64,000 nt of DNA from Acinetobacter albensis (GTDB taxonomy: Bacteria > Pseudomonadota > Gammaproteobacteria > Pseudomonadales > Moraxellaceae). Numbering within the stretch: position 1 is the stretch's first letter; each line of letters opens with the position of its first letter. This document shows, piece by piece, positions 17,886-27,730 of this stretch. The notes beneath the pieces are model-generated. The model did no database searches, was not told the origin of the DNA, and worked only from the letters and a program-made list of their open reading frames with translations. The stretch lies in NCBI RefSeq assembly GCF_900095025.1, contig NZ_FMBK01000013.1, forward strand, positions 59,336-123,335, read 5' to 3'. Position numbers and translations under genes: made by a program.

Positions 17886-19766
17886 TTATGCTGATTTTTT
17901 CGTTTGTGCATTCTTACGAATGGTAATCATAATCAATTGCACCGCAGCAGGCGTAACACCTGGAATACGATTTGCTTGCGCTAAAGTTTCAGGACGCACA
18001 TCTTTTAACTTTAAAGTAATTTCACGTGATAAACCTGAAACAATATCATAATCAAAATCGACAGGAATTTTTGTGTCTTCCAGACGCTTCATCTGAGCCA
18101 CATCTTCATGTTGACGGTTGATATAACCTGCATACTTCACTGCAATTTCAATTTGCTCACCCACAAACGGGGTTACTTCAGAATCAGTCAATTCTGCAAT
18201 TTGAGCAAAATTGATATTTGGACGCTTCAATAAATCAATCGCAGAGCATTCTTTAGAAAGATCTGCCCCTGTCATTTCTACGAACTTCTTACCCATTGGA
18301 TTATTGGGTGCAGCCCAAAGATGCTGTAAACGTCCTGTTTCTTTCTCTACTGCTTCCATTTTTTCACAATAAGATGCCCAACGCGTGTCATCAACCAGTC
18401 CAAGTTCACGCCCGATTGTCGTTAAACGCTGATCTGCATTATCTTCACGTAACATCAAACGATATTCGGCACGTGAGGTAAACATACGGTATGGCTCTTT
18501 GGTTCCCAGTGTAATTAAATCATCCACCAAGACCCCCATATACGCTTCATCACGTTTTGGTGTCCATTGCTCTTGATCCCATGCACGACGTGCTGCATTT
18601 AAACCAGCCAACAAACCTTGTGCACCCGCCTCTTCGTAACCTGTGGTGCCATTAATTTGACCCGCAAAATAAAGGTTATGAATGGCTTTGGTTTCAAGCG
18701 AAAATTTTAACGCTTGTGGATTGAAATAATCATACTCAATGGCATAACCTGGACGAAGAATATGTGCATTCTCCATACCACGAATTGAACGTACCAATTC
18801 AAACTGCACATCGAACGGCAAAGAAGTTGAAATACCATTTGGATAAAGTTCGTGCGTATCTAAACCTTCAGGTTCCAAGAAAATCTGATGCGAATTTTTA
18901 TCAGCAAAACGATGAATTTTATCTTCAATCGATGGACAATAACGCGGCCCAACCCCTTCGATCACACCGGTATACATCGGTGAACGATCTAAACCACCAC
19001 GAATAATGTCATGGGTACGCTCATTGGTATGCGTGATATAGCAATTCACCTGCTCAGGGTGCATAGAAGCATCCCCCATGAACGACATAACAGGTGACGG
19101 AAAATCACCCGGTTGAGCGGTCATGACTGAAAAATCAACTGAACGCGCATCAATACGTGGTGGTGTACCTGTTTTTAAACGACCAACTGGCAAATTCAAT
19201 TCACGTAAACGAGCAGCCAAAGAAATAGATGGCGGATCACCCGCACGACCACCACTTGATTTTTCAAGCCCCACATGAATTACCCCACCCAAGAAAGTTC
19301 CTGTCGTTAAAACGACAGTTTTTGCCTCGAAGCGAATACCCATTTGAGTGACTACACCTTTGACAGTATCACCCTCAACAATCAAATCGTCTGCTGATTG
19401 TTGAAAAATATCTAAGTTGGCTTGATTTTCTAAAGTTTCACGAATTGCTGCTTTAAAACGCACACGATCTGCTTGTGCACGGGTAGCGCGAACTGCGGCA
19501 CCTTTGCGTGAATTCAAAATACGAAATTGGATACCACCTTTATCGGCAGCCAATGCCATAGCGCCGCCTAAAGCATCAATTTCACGAACTAAATGGGATT
19601 TACCAATACCACCGATTGCTGGGTTACAGCTCATTTGCCCTAAAGTCTCAATGTTGTGAGTTAGGAGCAATGTCTGTCGACCCATACGTGCCGCAGCAAG
19701 CGCTGCTTCAGTACCTGCGTGACCGCCACCGATAACAATGACATCGTAAACTTTAGGATAATGCAT
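17886..19766 (-). CDS. mnmG: tRNA uridine-5-carboxymethylaminomethyl(34) synthesis enzyme MnmG
   Basis: MnmG (GidA) works with MnmE to install the cmnm5 group on U34 of several tRNAs. The 626-residue protein begins with the FAD-binding motif [18 protein letters not shown]. It has the family signature [18 protein letters not shown] and the second signature [16 protein letters not shown]. The C-terminal helical domain ends close to the stop and binds MnmE and tRNA in known homologues. It appears monocistronic, with a terminator downstream; no rsmG or parAB follows. Confidence 0.97.
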   Translation of the reverse strand: MHYPKVYDVIVIGGGHAGTEAALAAARMGRQTLLLTHNIETLGQMSCNPAIGGIGKSHLVREIDALGGAMALAADKGGIQFRILNSRKGAAVRATRAQADRVRFKAAIRETLENQANLDIFQQSADDLIVEGDTVKGVVTQMGIRFEAKTVVLTTGTFLGGVIHVGLEKSSGGRAGDPPSISLAARLRELNLPVGRLKTGTPPRIDARSVDFSVMTAQPGDFPSPVMSFMGDASMHPEQVNCYITHTNERTHDIIRGGLDRSPMYTGVIEGVGPRYCPSIEDKIHRFADKNSHQIFLEPEGLDTHELYPNGISTSLPFDVQFELVRSIRGMENAHILRPGYAIEYDYFNPQALKFSLETKAIHNLYFAGQINGTTGYEEAGAQGLLAGLNAARRAWDQEQWTPKRDEAYMGVLVDDLITLGTKEPYRMFTSRAEYRLMLREDNADQRLTTIGRELGLVDDTRWASYCEKMEAVEKETGRLQHLWAAPNNPMGKKFVEMTGADLSKECSAIDLLKRPNINFAQIAELTDSEVTPFVGEQIEIAVKYAGYINRQHEDVAQMKRLEDTKIPVDFDYDIVSGLSREITLKLKDVRPETLAQANRIPGVTPAAVQLIMITIRKNAQTKKSA

Positions 19767-20020
19767 AATGGTTTGAGAGATAAAAAAGAATGACAGAACA
19801 TTATATCAAAATTGATCAACTGAGGTGGATAAAATACGACGATTTTATCATGTCTTAAATAGCGTCAATGTCTTGCTTAAACATTGCAATGTAAGTCTAG
19901 TTTGCAAAGTAACCATAAAAATTAAACATTTAATGAATAATGTTTACTTGATTGGTCTTGTTTTATTCTGGTTATTTTTTACTCTATAGGTTGGTTACAT
20001 TACAAACAAAGGTATAAAAG

Positions 20021-20425
20021 ATGAATAACAATGCTTTTCTTTCGATCATCCTCTGTAGTCTATGTCTCACTCCTTTTGCTACCCAAGCAAATGACAAAGT
20101 AGAAACCACTTATAACGCGCAAAAATATCAACAAGTCTGTAAAGGCAAAACTCAAGGTGCTCAAGTCAGTTTTGCACATCGAGGAATTATATGGAATGGC
20201 ACCTGTGAGCCGCAATTTTTCTCTTCATCAAAAAATAGCGCGATTAAAGGTGATGAAGCTGAGCTCAGCAGCACTTGTAGTGCTGATATGAATGCTAAAA
20301 TGGCAAACATAAATGGTACAGAAATCAAAGGGAAATGCGCCTTAGGCTTTATGCCACCCCAGCCTAAGATGCAAAGCCCATCGATGCAATCACAACCTAC
20401 TATGCAGTCTCCAACAGCGATGTAA
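20021..20425 (+). CDS. Uncharacterised secreted protein with Met/Gln/Pro-rich tail
   Basis: A 134-residue protein of unknown function. It has a signal peptide (MNNNAFLSIILCSLCLTPFATQA) and is therefore predicted periplasmic or secreted. The mature part holds four Cys (VCKG, GTCEP, STCSA, GKCAL), likely two disulfides. It ends in a low-complexity tail of repeated MQSP/MQSQP units (about residues 116-134). It is a single-gene unit, 254 bases from mnmG and followed by a terminator. No recognised domain, so function is left open. Confidence 0.72.
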   Translation: MNNNAFLSIILCSLCLTPFATQANDKVETTYNAQKYQQVCKGKTQGAQVSFAHRGIIWNGTCEPQFFSSSKNSAIKGDEAELSSTCSADMNAKMANINGTEIKGKCALGFMPPQPKMQSPSMQSQPTMQSPTAM

Positions 20426-20473
20426 ACGCATTACATTTTAATTCAATTGATATTTACTTAGCGTAAATACTTG

Positions 20474-20507
20474 ACGGGTAAACAATTAAATTTTTACCCG
20501 TTTTTTT
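20474..20507 (+). terminator. Intrinsic terminator after secreted protein gene
   Basis: A 9-bp stem acgggtaaa/tttacccgt (20474-20482 with 20493-20501) with a ten-base loop is followed by a T-run. Confidence 0.85.
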
Positions 20508-20748
20508 ATGCAGAATAAATAGCGTCTTAAAATTAATTTTGTTCTAAAAACCAACATCCGAATTAAAGATAAAGAAAAAAATATTCAATACAACTTATAA
20601 AAAACTTTACTTTTAAACAGCCATACTCTTGGTCTTTATAAATTCTAAAATTCATCTAATATTTTCAAATTTTAATTTTATAAGCTATATATAGGATTGA
20701 AATTAAAAAAATTAAACAAAAAATAAATTAAGGATTAGGAAAATCAAT
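20508..20748. other. AT-rich intergenic leader upstream of the BASS transporter
   Basis: With the preceding terminator this makes a gene-free stretch of about 320 bases. It is extremely AT-rich and shows no open frame or clear hairpin. Only the ribosome-binding site of the next gene (aaggattagga, about 20730-20740) is distinct; no promoter could be placed with confidence. Confidence 0.5.
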
Positions 20749-21618
20749 ATGGATTCTGGAATTATTACTCTCTTATTACCTTTAGCTCTGGCAATTGTTA
20801 TGGCTGGGCTTGGTTTAGAACTCACACTCAAAGATTTCGCTCGTGTGACCAAACATCCTAAAGCTGTATTTTTAGCACTTTTTTGCCAACTTGTAGTTTT
20901 AGTCGGAGTCGCGTTTTTAATTTGTAAGTTATTTCAGCTCCCTCCACTTCTAGCTGTTGGTCTCATGTTGCTCGCAGCCTCACCAGGAGGAGCAACAGCA
21001 AATTTATTTAGCTATCTTTATAAAGGAGATATTGCTCTCAATATTTCCTTAACCGCAGTAAATGCCATTTTGTCTGCATTTACTTTACCTTTGATTGTAA
21101 ATTTTGCTGTTATTCACTTTATGAATAATGGTGACGGCATGGGCTTACAATTTGCAAAAGTAATTCAAGTGTTCATTATTATTTTTGTCCCTGTGTGTAT
21201 CGGCATGTTGATTCGCCGCTACTCCCCATCTATTGCAACCAAGCTACAACGTCCTACTAAAATTTTTGCGATTGTATTTTTAATTGCAATTGTCTGTGGC
21301 GCAATATTTCAAGAACGAGAGAATATTTTAGGTTATTTTGCACAAGTGGGTCTAGCAACCGCTGTATTTTGTGTGGCAAGTTTAGCCATCGGTTATTTCG
21401 TCCCTCGCTGGGCAGGAGTAAGTTCATTTCAAGCACGCGCTTGTGCTTTTGAAATTGGGATACATAACAGCACGCTGTCTTTGACAATAGCACTGACCAT
21501 TATGGCCAGTACAACCATTGCAATTCCTGCGGCTGTGTATTCAATTTTTATGTATTTTTTTGCAGTCATCTTTGGCCTGCTATTGAATAAGTATGCACCG
21601 CAACCTGCAACCACCTAA
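20749..21618 (+). CDS. Bile acid:sodium symporter (BASS) family transporter
   Basis: The 289-residue inner-membrane protein has nine to ten hydrophobic segments and the BASS-family motifs MLLAASPGGATANLFSYL (about residues 73-90) and EIGIHNSTLSLTIAL (about residues 225-240), which contribute to the Na+ and substrate sites in known homologues. Family members move organic anions such as bile acids, pantoate or keto acids; the substrate cannot be told here. It has its own terminator and no co-transcribed neighbour. Confidence 0.88.
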   Translation: MDSGIITLLLPLALAIVMAGLGLELTLKDFARVTKHPKAVFLALFCQLVVLVGVAFLICKLFQLPPLLAVGLMLLAASPGGATANLFSYLYKGDIALNISLTAVNAILSAFTLPLIVNFAVIHFMNNGDGMGLQFAKVIQVFIIIFVPVCIGMLIRRYSPSIATKLQRPTKIFAIVFLIAIVCGAIFQERENILGYFAQVGLATAVFCVASLAIGYFVPRWAGVSSFQARACAFEIGIHNSTLSLTIALTIMASTTIAIPAAVYSIFMYFFAVIFGLLLNKYAPQPATT

Positions 21619-21633
21619 ACTAGATTTTTACCT

Positions 21634-21666
21634 AAAAAGACCTACCATTAGGTCTTTTTATTTTTT
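21634..21666 (+). terminator. Intrinsic terminator after BASS transporter
   Basis: The stem aaaaagacct/aggtcttttt (21634-21643 with 21650-21659) with a six-base loop is followed by a T-rich run. Confidence 0.88.
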
Positions 21667-21748
21667 ACTGGTTTTATGAAAATATAGTGGTTTAAGTACA
21701 ACTTCCGCTACAATGGCATTTTTAAAAACATCAATTTAGGTTATTTCT

Positions 21749-22654
21749 GTGAAGTGGTTACAAATTCATATTACTGTTGAACAAGCTCAAGTCGATTTTA
21801 CCGAAACCTTATTAAGCTCACTGGGTGCAGTGAGTGTAACTTTAGACGATGCTGAAAATCAGGACTTGCTTGAGCCACTTCCAGGAGAAACTCCACTGTG
21901 GAATAAAGTTATTGTTACTGGTATTTATGCTCAAGAAGAAGATGAAGAAATTGACGTAAATGCCCTAACAACCTTTATTACTGCACAAATGCCCGATACG
22001 CCCTTGCGTTATGACTTCCTTGAAGATCAAGAATGGGAACGAACATGGATGGATGCCTACAAGCCTATTCAAATCGCTGAGAAATACTGGATTGTGCCTG
22101 AATGGATGCAAGCACCTGAACCAGATGCAGTTAATATTAAACTGGATCCCGGTTTAGCCTTCGGTACAGGTAATCATGCGAGTACTTTCCTCTGCTTACA
22201 ATGGCTTGGGAAAATTAACCTTAAAGATAAAATTGTCATCGATTATGGTTGTGGTTCTGGTATTTTAGGCGTAGCTGCACTGTTATTAGGTGCTAAAAAA
22301 GTCTATGCCACCGATATTGACCCGCAAGCAGTTTTGGCAACCAAACAAAATGCCGAATTAAATGGTGTACTTGAACATTTATATGTAGGTTTACCCGAAG
22401 AGTTTAATATTGAATTTAACCATCAAAAAGCAGATGTGTTTGTGGCCAACATTCTGGCTGGCCCACTTATGGCACTTGCGCCTGAGTTCTCAACTTTAAT
22501 AAAATCTGAGGGAGAGTTCGCACTTGCTGGCATATTAGAAGAGCAAGTTACTGATGTTTCTGCTGTTTATTCCCAGTTTTTTGATATAATAGAAGTCGAA
22601 AAACGTGAAGAACAGTGGTGCCGAATTTCGGGAAAACGCCAAAACATCCTTTAA
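21749..22654 (+). CDS. prmA: Ribosomal protein L11 methyltransferase
   Basis: PrmA trimethylates several residues of ribosomal protein L11 using SAM. The 301-residue protein starts at a GTG codon (21749) with a ttagg ribosome-binding site. It has an N-terminal substrate-recognition domain containing [15 protein letters not shown] and a C-terminal Rossmann methyltransferase domain with [30 protein letters not shown] and a VANILAGPL active-site loop. The DUF3426-type gene follows after 14 bases, the same order as in pseudomonads. Confidence 0.95.
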   Translation: MKWLQIHITVEQAQVDFTETLLSSLGAVSVTLDDAENQDLLEPLPGETPLWNKVIVTGIYAQEEDEEIDVNALTTFITAQMPDTPLRYDFLEDQEWERTWMDAYKPIQIAEKYWIVPEWMQAPEPDAVNIKLDPGLAFGTGNHASTFLCLQWLGKINLKDKIVIDYGCGSGILGVAALLLGAKKVYATDIDPQAVLATKQNAELNGVLEHLYVGLPEEFNIEFNHQKADVFVANILAGPLMALAPEFSTLIKSEGEFALAGILEEQVTDVSAVYSQFFDIIEVEKREEQWCRISGKRQNIL

Positions 22655-22668
22655 TTTCTGAATAGATC

Positions 22669-23544
22669 ATGAGCGAAAAACAAACCTATTGCCCGAATTG
22701 TTTGACTAAATACAAGGTCTCTGTAGAACAACTCACAATCGCGCGGGGGATGGTTTGTTGCGCAAAATGTTCAACCAACTTTAATGCATTAACTCACTTA
22801 GTCGTAGAGAAAAATCAAACTTTCTCTACGACTAAAGACTCCCTATCTGTCAATTCAATCCAGAAAAACATGCCAACAATGGCCACAACGGGATCTGTTC
22901 TGATAGATTTATCGACACCCGAACAACATTTATTGGATATTTTTAATCGCAAGGTAGAAAATTCAAATATTGATTTAAAAACGTATTTGAACAATTTGAA
23001 TTACTTCAGTACAGAACCCATTCGAAATTACCCAATCATGAATTGGGATGAGACATCTGAAAATAATAAAAAACACAGCACACGCTATTATGTAATATGG
23101 CTATGCGTTAATTTATCTTTAATTGGTTTACTGATTTTTCAATTTTTTTGGTTTAACCCTAAAGTTTTCAACAATAGTCCCGCCTTGGGCGTCTTATTGA
23201 ATCAAGTATGCCAACCTATTAATTGCTCTATCATGGATGATAATTATCAGTTACTGGCCACCAAAAAAGTTAAGCTAGAGCCAATTGCCGATCATAAAAT
23301 TCAATTGACAGGCGAACTGGTTAATTATCATACAAAAAGTTTATCATTGCCTATTTTGAAAATTAATTTGAAAAAAAAAGGTAAAGTCGTTTCATCTTAC
23401 TCATTAAACGCTTCGGAATACTTGACGACTAGCTTGCATGGAATCCAGAGAATCCCTCAAAACAGTCCTTTCAAATTTAAGTTTAAGCTTCCAGTCGCAC
23501 GTGAAAGTTTCGATAATTATAATTTAGAAATAATTCCGCCGTAA
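22669..23544 (+). CDS. Zinc-ribbon, single-pass membrane protein of DUF3426 type
   Basis: The 291-residue protein has an N-terminal zinc ribbon with four Cys (CPNC and CAKC, residues 8-36), as in MJ0042-type domains. A variable linker follows, then one transmembrane helix (YVIWLCVNLSLIGLLIFQFF, about residues 143-162) and a periplasmic C-terminal beta domain of the DUF3426 type, containing the Cys pair VCQPINCS. Function is unknown in the family. It is co-transcribed with prmA and precedes fis, a pairing common in gammaproteobacteria. Confidence 0.82.
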   Translation: MSEKQTYCPNCLTKYKVSVEQLTIARGMVCCAKCSTNFNALTHLVVEKNQTFSTTKDSLSVNSIQKNMPTMATTGSVLIDLSTPEQHLLDIFNRKVENSNIDLKTYLNNLNYFSTEPIRNYPIMNWDETSENNKKHSTRYYVIWLCVNLSLIGLLIFQFFWFNPKVFNNSPALGVLLNQVCQPINCSIMDDNYQLLATKKVKLEPIADHKIQLTGELVNYHTKSLSLPILKINLKKKGKVVSSYSLNASEYLTTSLHGIQRIPQNSPFKFKFKLPVARESFDNYNLEIIPP

Positions 23545-23930
23545 TATTGATAAAAATTATTAAAAAAACAAAAAAAATTAAAAAAAATGTAGTTTTCTTG
23601 CTCACTTTTTCTTAGACAATGCTATCATACGCGCCACGAAAGCTTTGTGCTGCAAACTCCTCGCTATTTTCACAACAAATATAGTCTAGCTGATGCGCTT
23701 TATTTTTATTAATGCGTATTGAGTAGATTTTTTGTTTTGATTTTGGTCTGTAACAAATATTAATGTATTGTTACGCTTATTTTTCGACCAAGTACGTCGA
23801 GTTGTGGCAAGCTAAATGTACAGTTTTAGAATTTCCGTTTTAGGATCTAAAACGGAGTTCATTTAATTTTATAGACCACTTTTATATATCTCTTTACCCA
23901 AGTGATATTTGATTTTTCGGATTAATTCGC
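23545..23930 (+). other. Long leader region upstream of fis
   Basis: This 386-base gene-free stretch holds a candidate fis promoter near 23598-23628 and two inverted repeats: gtaacaa/ttgttac (23750-23756 with 23768-23774) and ccgtttta/taaaacgg (23835-23842 with 23848-23855). No open reading frame or dusB remnant was found. If the promoter is right, the fis mRNA leader would be nearly 300 bases long. Confidence 0.5.
23598..23628 (+). promoter_or_regulatory. Candidate fis promoter with GC-rich discriminator
   Basis: An extended -10 element tgctatcat (TATCAT at 23623-23628) follows a TTGCTC box with a long 19-base spacer. The -10 is followed by acgcgcc, a GC-rich discriminator like those of stringently controlled promoters. 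The spacer weakens the call. Confidence 0.35.
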
Positions 23931-24200
23931 ATGAATAGCAAATCTCCTATTTTTACTGCACAATCTGATGTCGCTCTACGTATTCATGTAGATCGCGCAG
24001 TTCGCCATTATTTTGCACAATTGCAGGGCGAGCAACCTTCTCAGGTATATGACATGGTGTTGGCAGAAATGGAGAAACCTCTTTTATCTGTAGTTCTAGA
24101 ATATACACGTGGTAATCAAACACGTGCTGCCGAGATTCTCGGACTGAACCGTGGTACTTTACGTAAAAAGTTGAAAGCTCACGGTTTAATGAGTGAATAA
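23931..24200 (+). CDS. fis: DNA-binding protein Fis
   Basis: Fis is a nucleoid-associated protein that bends DNA and activates rRNA and other growth-related promoters. The 89-residue length is close to the 98 of E. coli. The C-terminal helix-turn-helix, [20 protein letters not shown], matches the family, and the central helices mediate dimerisation. It is followed by its own terminator before purH. fis next to purH-purD is typical of pseudomonads and relatives; the dusB gene often found just upstream is missing. Confidence 0.93.
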   Translation: MNSKSPIFTAQSDVALRIHVDRAVRHYFAQLQGEQPSQVYDMVLAEMEKPLLSVVLEYTRGNQTRAAEILGLNRGTLRKKLKAHGLMSE

Positions 24201-24205
24201 ATGAT

Positions 24206-24238
24206 AAAATGCTCGCGGTTACCGTGGGCATTTTTTTT
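24206..24238 (+). terminator. Intrinsic terminator after fis
   Basis: A 13-bp stem with two G-U pairs (24206-24218 with 24222-24234) and a tight three-base loop is followed by a T-run to 24238. Confidence 0.88.
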
Positions 24239-24293
24239 ATCTTATATGTGCCTATTGTTTTAATCTATACCTTTAATATTGTTGACCAAAATC

Positions 24294-25868
24294 ATGACTA
24301 TTAAACGCGCGTTAATCTCTGTTTCTGATAAATCAGGGATCGTTGAATTTGCTAAAAACCTTGTTGCTCTAGGGGTAGAAATTTTATCTACCGGCGGTAC
24401 ATATAAGTTGCTTAAAGACAACAATATTGCTGTCGTAGAAGTTTCAGAGCATACAGGTTTTCCAGAAATGATGGATGGTCGTGTAAAGACTTTACATCCT
24501 AAAATTCATGGTGGAATTTTAGCACGTCGTGGTTTAGACGAAGCAGTGATGGCTGAACACAATATTGATGCGATTGATTTAGTAATTGTAAATCTTTATC
24601 CATTTGCAGCTACTGTAGCGAAACCAAATTGTTCACTTGATGATGCCATTGAAAATATTGACATCGGTGGGCCGACTATGGTGCGTGCTGCTGCAAAAAA
24701 TCATGCTTCAGTGGGTATTATTGTGAATGCATCTGACTATGATGCCGTGATTGCAGAAATTAAAGCGGAAGGCGTTTTATCTCATGCAACACGTTTTGAT
24801 TTGGCTGTTAAAGCATTTGAACATACAGCACAATATGATGGCATGATTGCATCTTACCTTGGTGCTCGCGTAGGTAAAGAAGAAGGTTCTGCTGACAAAT
24901 TTGCACGTACCTTCAATACCCAATTAAATAAAGTACAAGATCTTCGTTACGGTGAAAACCCACATCAATCTGCTGCATTCTATGTTGAAAGTACTGCAGC
25001 CGAAGCCTCTGTTGCGACTGCTAAACAATTACAAGGTAAAGAGCTTTCTTATAACAATATTGCAGATACCGATGCAGCACTTGAATGTGTAAAATCTTTT
25101 GCTAAACCTGCGTGTGTCATCGTTAAACATGCAAACCCTTGTGGTGTTGCAGTTTCTTTAGATGGCATTCAAGTTGCTTATGATCTTGCTTATGCAACTG
25201 ATCCTGAATCTGCATTTGGTGGCATTATTGCATTTAACCGTGAATTAGATGTTGCAACTGCGCAAGCCATTGTTGATCGTCAATTTGTTGAAGTGATTAT
25301 CGCACCAAGCATTGCTGATGGCGTACTTGAAATTACAGGTGCGAAGAAGAATGTACGCGTATTGGTATGTGGAGCATTACCTGCAATTGATGCACGTCAA
25401 TCTCAGTTAGATTACAAACGTGTCAATGGCGGCTTATTGGTTCAAGACCAAGACTTAGGCATGATCACGAAAGATGATCTTAAAGTTGTGACTAAAGTTG
25501 CACCAACGGATGCTGAGATTGATGACTTAATCTTTGCATGGAAAGTTGCAAAATACGTTAAATCAAATGCCATTGTTTATGCTAAAGGTCGTCAAACCAT
25601 TGGTGTAGGTGCAGGTCAAATGAGCCGTGTAAACTCTGCACGTATTGCTGCCATTAAAGCTGAACATGCAGGCTTAGTGGTTGAAGGTGCCGTTATGGCG
25701 TCTGACGCATTCTTCCCATTCCGCGATGGTATTGATAACGCAGCTAAAGCGGGTATCAAATGCATTATTCAACCAGGTGGTTCTATGCGTGATGAAGAAA
25801 CCATAGCTGCTGCTGATGAAGCCGGTATTGCTATGGTATTCACGGGTATGCGTCACTTCCGTCATTAA
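24294..25868 (+). CDS. purH: Bifunctional AICAR formyltransferase / IMP cyclohydrolase
   Basis: PurH carries out the last two steps of IMP synthesis. The ATG at 24294 ([15 protein letters not shown]) gives 524 residues; the upstream TTG at 24279 is unlikely. The N-terminal IMP cyclohydrolase (MGS-like) domain covers about residues 1-200 and includes GGTYKLL and [13 protein letters not shown]. The C-terminal transformylase domain has the KHANPCGVA motif with the catalytic Lys-His. It precedes purD with 128 bases between. Confidence 0.97.
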   Translation: MTIKRALISVSDKSGIVEFAKNLVALGVEILSTGGTYKLLKDNNIAVVEVSEHTGFPEMMDGRVKTLHPKIHGGILARRGLDEAVMAEHNIDAIDLVIVNLYPFAATVAKPNCSLDDAIENIDIGGPTMVRAAAKNHASVGIIVNASDYDAVIAEIKAEGVLSHATRFDLAVKAFEHTAQYDGMIASYLGARVGKEEGSADKFARTFNTQLNKVQDLRYGENPHQSAAFYVESTAAEASVATAKQLQGKELSYNNIADTDAALECVKSFAKPACVIVKHANPCGVAVSLDGIQVAYDLAYATDPESAFGGIIAFNRELDVATAQAIVDRQFVEVIIAPSIADGVLEITGAKKNVRVLVCGALPAIDARQSQLDYKRVNGGLLVQDQDLGMITKDDLKVVTKVAPTDAEIDDLIFAWKVAKYVKSNAIVYAKGRQTIGVGAGQMSRVNSARIAAIKAEHAGLVVEGAVMASDAFFPFRDGIDNAAKAGIKCIIQPGGSMRDEETIAAADEAGIAMVFTGMRHFRH

Positions 25869-25934
25869 TAGATGCAATCCTGATTGTAATGACAATGTCA
25901 TTCATGTTGTTTAAAACAGATTTCTAAATCTTGT

Positions 25935-25967
25935 ATAAAGTCCTCTCCTTTTGGCTGAGGACTTTAT
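25935..25967 (+). promoter_or_regulatory. Stable hairpin in the purH-purD intergenic region
   Basis: A perfect 11-bp stem ataaagtcctc/gaggactttat (25935-25945 with 25957-25967) closes an 11-base loop about 30 bases upstream of purD. It lacks a T-run, so it is not a standard terminator; it could affect mRNA processing or purD expression. Confidence 0.6.
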
Positions 25968-25996
25968 GTCATTTTGGATTCATGGAGTATGAACCG

Positions 25997-27280
25997 ATGA
26001 ACATTTTAGTTTTGGGTAATGGTGGTCGTGAACACGCACTTGCTTGGAAAATCGCGCAAGATGAGCGAGTAGCGAAAGTATTTGTTGCACCAGGTAACGC
26101 AGGCACAGCAACAGAACATAAATGTGAAAATGTGAATTTAAGCATTTTAGACAATGCTGCAATTATCGACTTTGCAAAAAATAATGCCGTTGAGTTAGTG
26201 ATTGTTGGTCCAGAAGCGCCACTCGTAAATGGTGTAGTCGATGCATGCCGCGCAGCAGACGTTAAAGTTTGGGGTCCGACCCAATTTGCTGCACAGCTTG
26301 AAGGTTCGAAAGCATTTGCTAAACATTTCTTGAAACGCCATAACATTCCCACTGCATTTTATGATGTATTTACCGATGTTGCAGCAGCCAAAGCCTTTGT
26401 TGAAAAAAATGGCGCGCCGATTGTGATTAAAGCCGATGGTCTTGCTGCGGGTAAGGGCGTGATTGTTGCCATGACCAATCAAGAAGCATTTGATGCGATT
26501 GATGACATGCTTGCAGGCAACAAATTTGGCGATGCAGGTTCTCGCGTAGTGATTGAAGAATTTCTTGCAGGCGAAGAAGCGTCTTTCATTTGTATGATTG
26601 ATGGCGATAATATTTTACCGATGGCTACATCTCAAGATCACAAACGTATTTTTGAAGGCGATCAAGGGCCAAATACAGGTGGTATGGGTGCGTATTCCCC
26701 TGCGCCAGTGGTCACTGCTGAGGTTTTTGAAAAAGCCATGAATGAAGTCATGCGTCCTACCGTTGACGGAATGAAAGCAGATGGTCATATCTATACAGGG
26801 TTCTTATACGCAGGCTTAATGATTGATGAACACGGTCAGCCAAAAGTGATCGAATTTAACTGTCGTTTTGGTGACCCTGAAACTCAACCGATTATGATGC
26901 GTCTAAAATCATCTTTGGTTGAACTGGTTGAAGCTGGGATTGCAGGTAATTTACCTGCTGAAGCTGAATGGGATGAGCGTAAAACTGTCGGTATTGTGCT
27001 TGCCTCAAAAGGCTATCCAGAAACGTCGAGCAAAGATGATGTCATTTCTGGTTTAAATACAGAAATGAATGATGCTAAAGTTTTCCATGCAGGTACTGCA
27101 CTCAATGCAAATGGTGATGTTGTGACTGCTGGCGGCCGTGTACTATGTGTGACGGCACTTGGCAATACCATTGGTGAGGCCCAAGCTAAAGCCTTGGAAC
27201 TATGTCAAAAAGTAACTTTTGACGGTGTTCAATATCGTCAAGATATTGGTTATCGTGCGATTGCGCGTGAAAATGCCTAA
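25997..27280 (+). CDS. purD: Phosphoribosylamine-glycine ligase
   Basis: PurD (GAR synthetase) joins glycine to phosphoribosylamine with ATP in purine synthesis. The start at 25997 has a GGAG nine bases upstream and yields 427 residues beginning MNILVLGNGGREHALAWK, the family hallmark. The ATP-grasp domain contains PIVIKADGLAAGKGVIVA and the metal-binding EFNCRFGDPETQ. It probably shares a transcript with purH and ends at a terminator. Confidence 0.97.
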   Translation: MNILVLGNGGREHALAWKIAQDERVAKVFVAPGNAGTATEHKCENVNLSILDNAAIIDFAKNNAVELVIVGPEAPLVNGVVDACRAADVKVWGPTQFAAQLEGSKAFAKHFLKRHNIPTAFYDVFTDVAAAKAFVEKNGAPIVIKADGLAAGKGVIVAMTNQEAFDAIDDMLAGNKFGDAGSRVVIEEFLAGEEASFICMIDGDNILPMATSQDHKRIFEGDQGPNTGGMGAYSPAPVVTAEVFEKAMNEVMRPTVDGMKADGHIYTGFLYAGLMIDEHGQPKVIEFNCRFGDPETQPIMMRLKSSLVELVEAGIAGNLPAEAEWDERKTVGIVLASKGYPETSSKDDVISGLNTEMNDAKVFHAGTALNANGDVVTAGGRVLCVTALGNTIGEAQAKALELCQKVTFDGVQYRQDIGYRAIARENA

Positions 27281-27298
27281 TCATTAAAATATTTTTTT

Positions 27299-27330
27299 AA
27301 AAGCTCGCCTAATGCGAGCTTTTTATTTTT
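27299..27330 (+). terminator. Intrinsic terminator after purD
   Basis: A stem aaaagctcgc/gcgagctttt (27299-27308 with 27314-27323) with a five-base loop is followed by a T-rich tail. Confidence 0.88.
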
Positions 27331-27730
27331 TTGAATTTAGAATCAAGAAAATCTTATAAATTAAAAAGTTACACTGCTATTTTTAAAATAACTGAAAGTA
27401 TAAATAGCATATTGATTTAACAGATATTAAATATTAAAACATCATTTTATTTATTTTTTCTTCGCTATGTGCAAAATTTTTATAGTCTATATTGAATATC
27501 AATTTATTGTTATGATATTGCAAATTTTTAAATGAAATTGAAGCTTTTAAGTTGTTGAATATTTATATTCAAATCAAGATTTAAGCTTCAAAAAAATAGT
27601 TTATACATCCAATTTTCACTCTCAAATTCTGAGGTTTCTACGGAAAAATGAGTGTCTTAAATTTGATTAATCTCTCCAATTAAAATATGTAAATTTAGAC
27701 TTTAACGTTAAATTTACTAAGGGTGAATAC
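27331..27730 (+). other. AT-rich regulatory region upstream of metQNI
   Basis: About 400 bases without a gene. It contains a two-tier inverted repeat: outer ttgaagctt/aagcttcaa (27538-27546 with 27583-27591) and inner ttgaata/tattcaa (27555-27561 with 27566-27572). A perfect 12-base palindrome tttaacgttaaa (27701-27712) lies just upstream of the metQ ribosome-binding site (aagggtg). These may be operator or leader elements. No SAM riboswitch core was recognised. Confidence 0.5.

Noticed and set aside
27331..27730. SAM riboswitch before metQ
   Set aside because: No conserved SAM-I or SAM-II core or expression-platform terminator was recognised; only simple inverted repeats are present.
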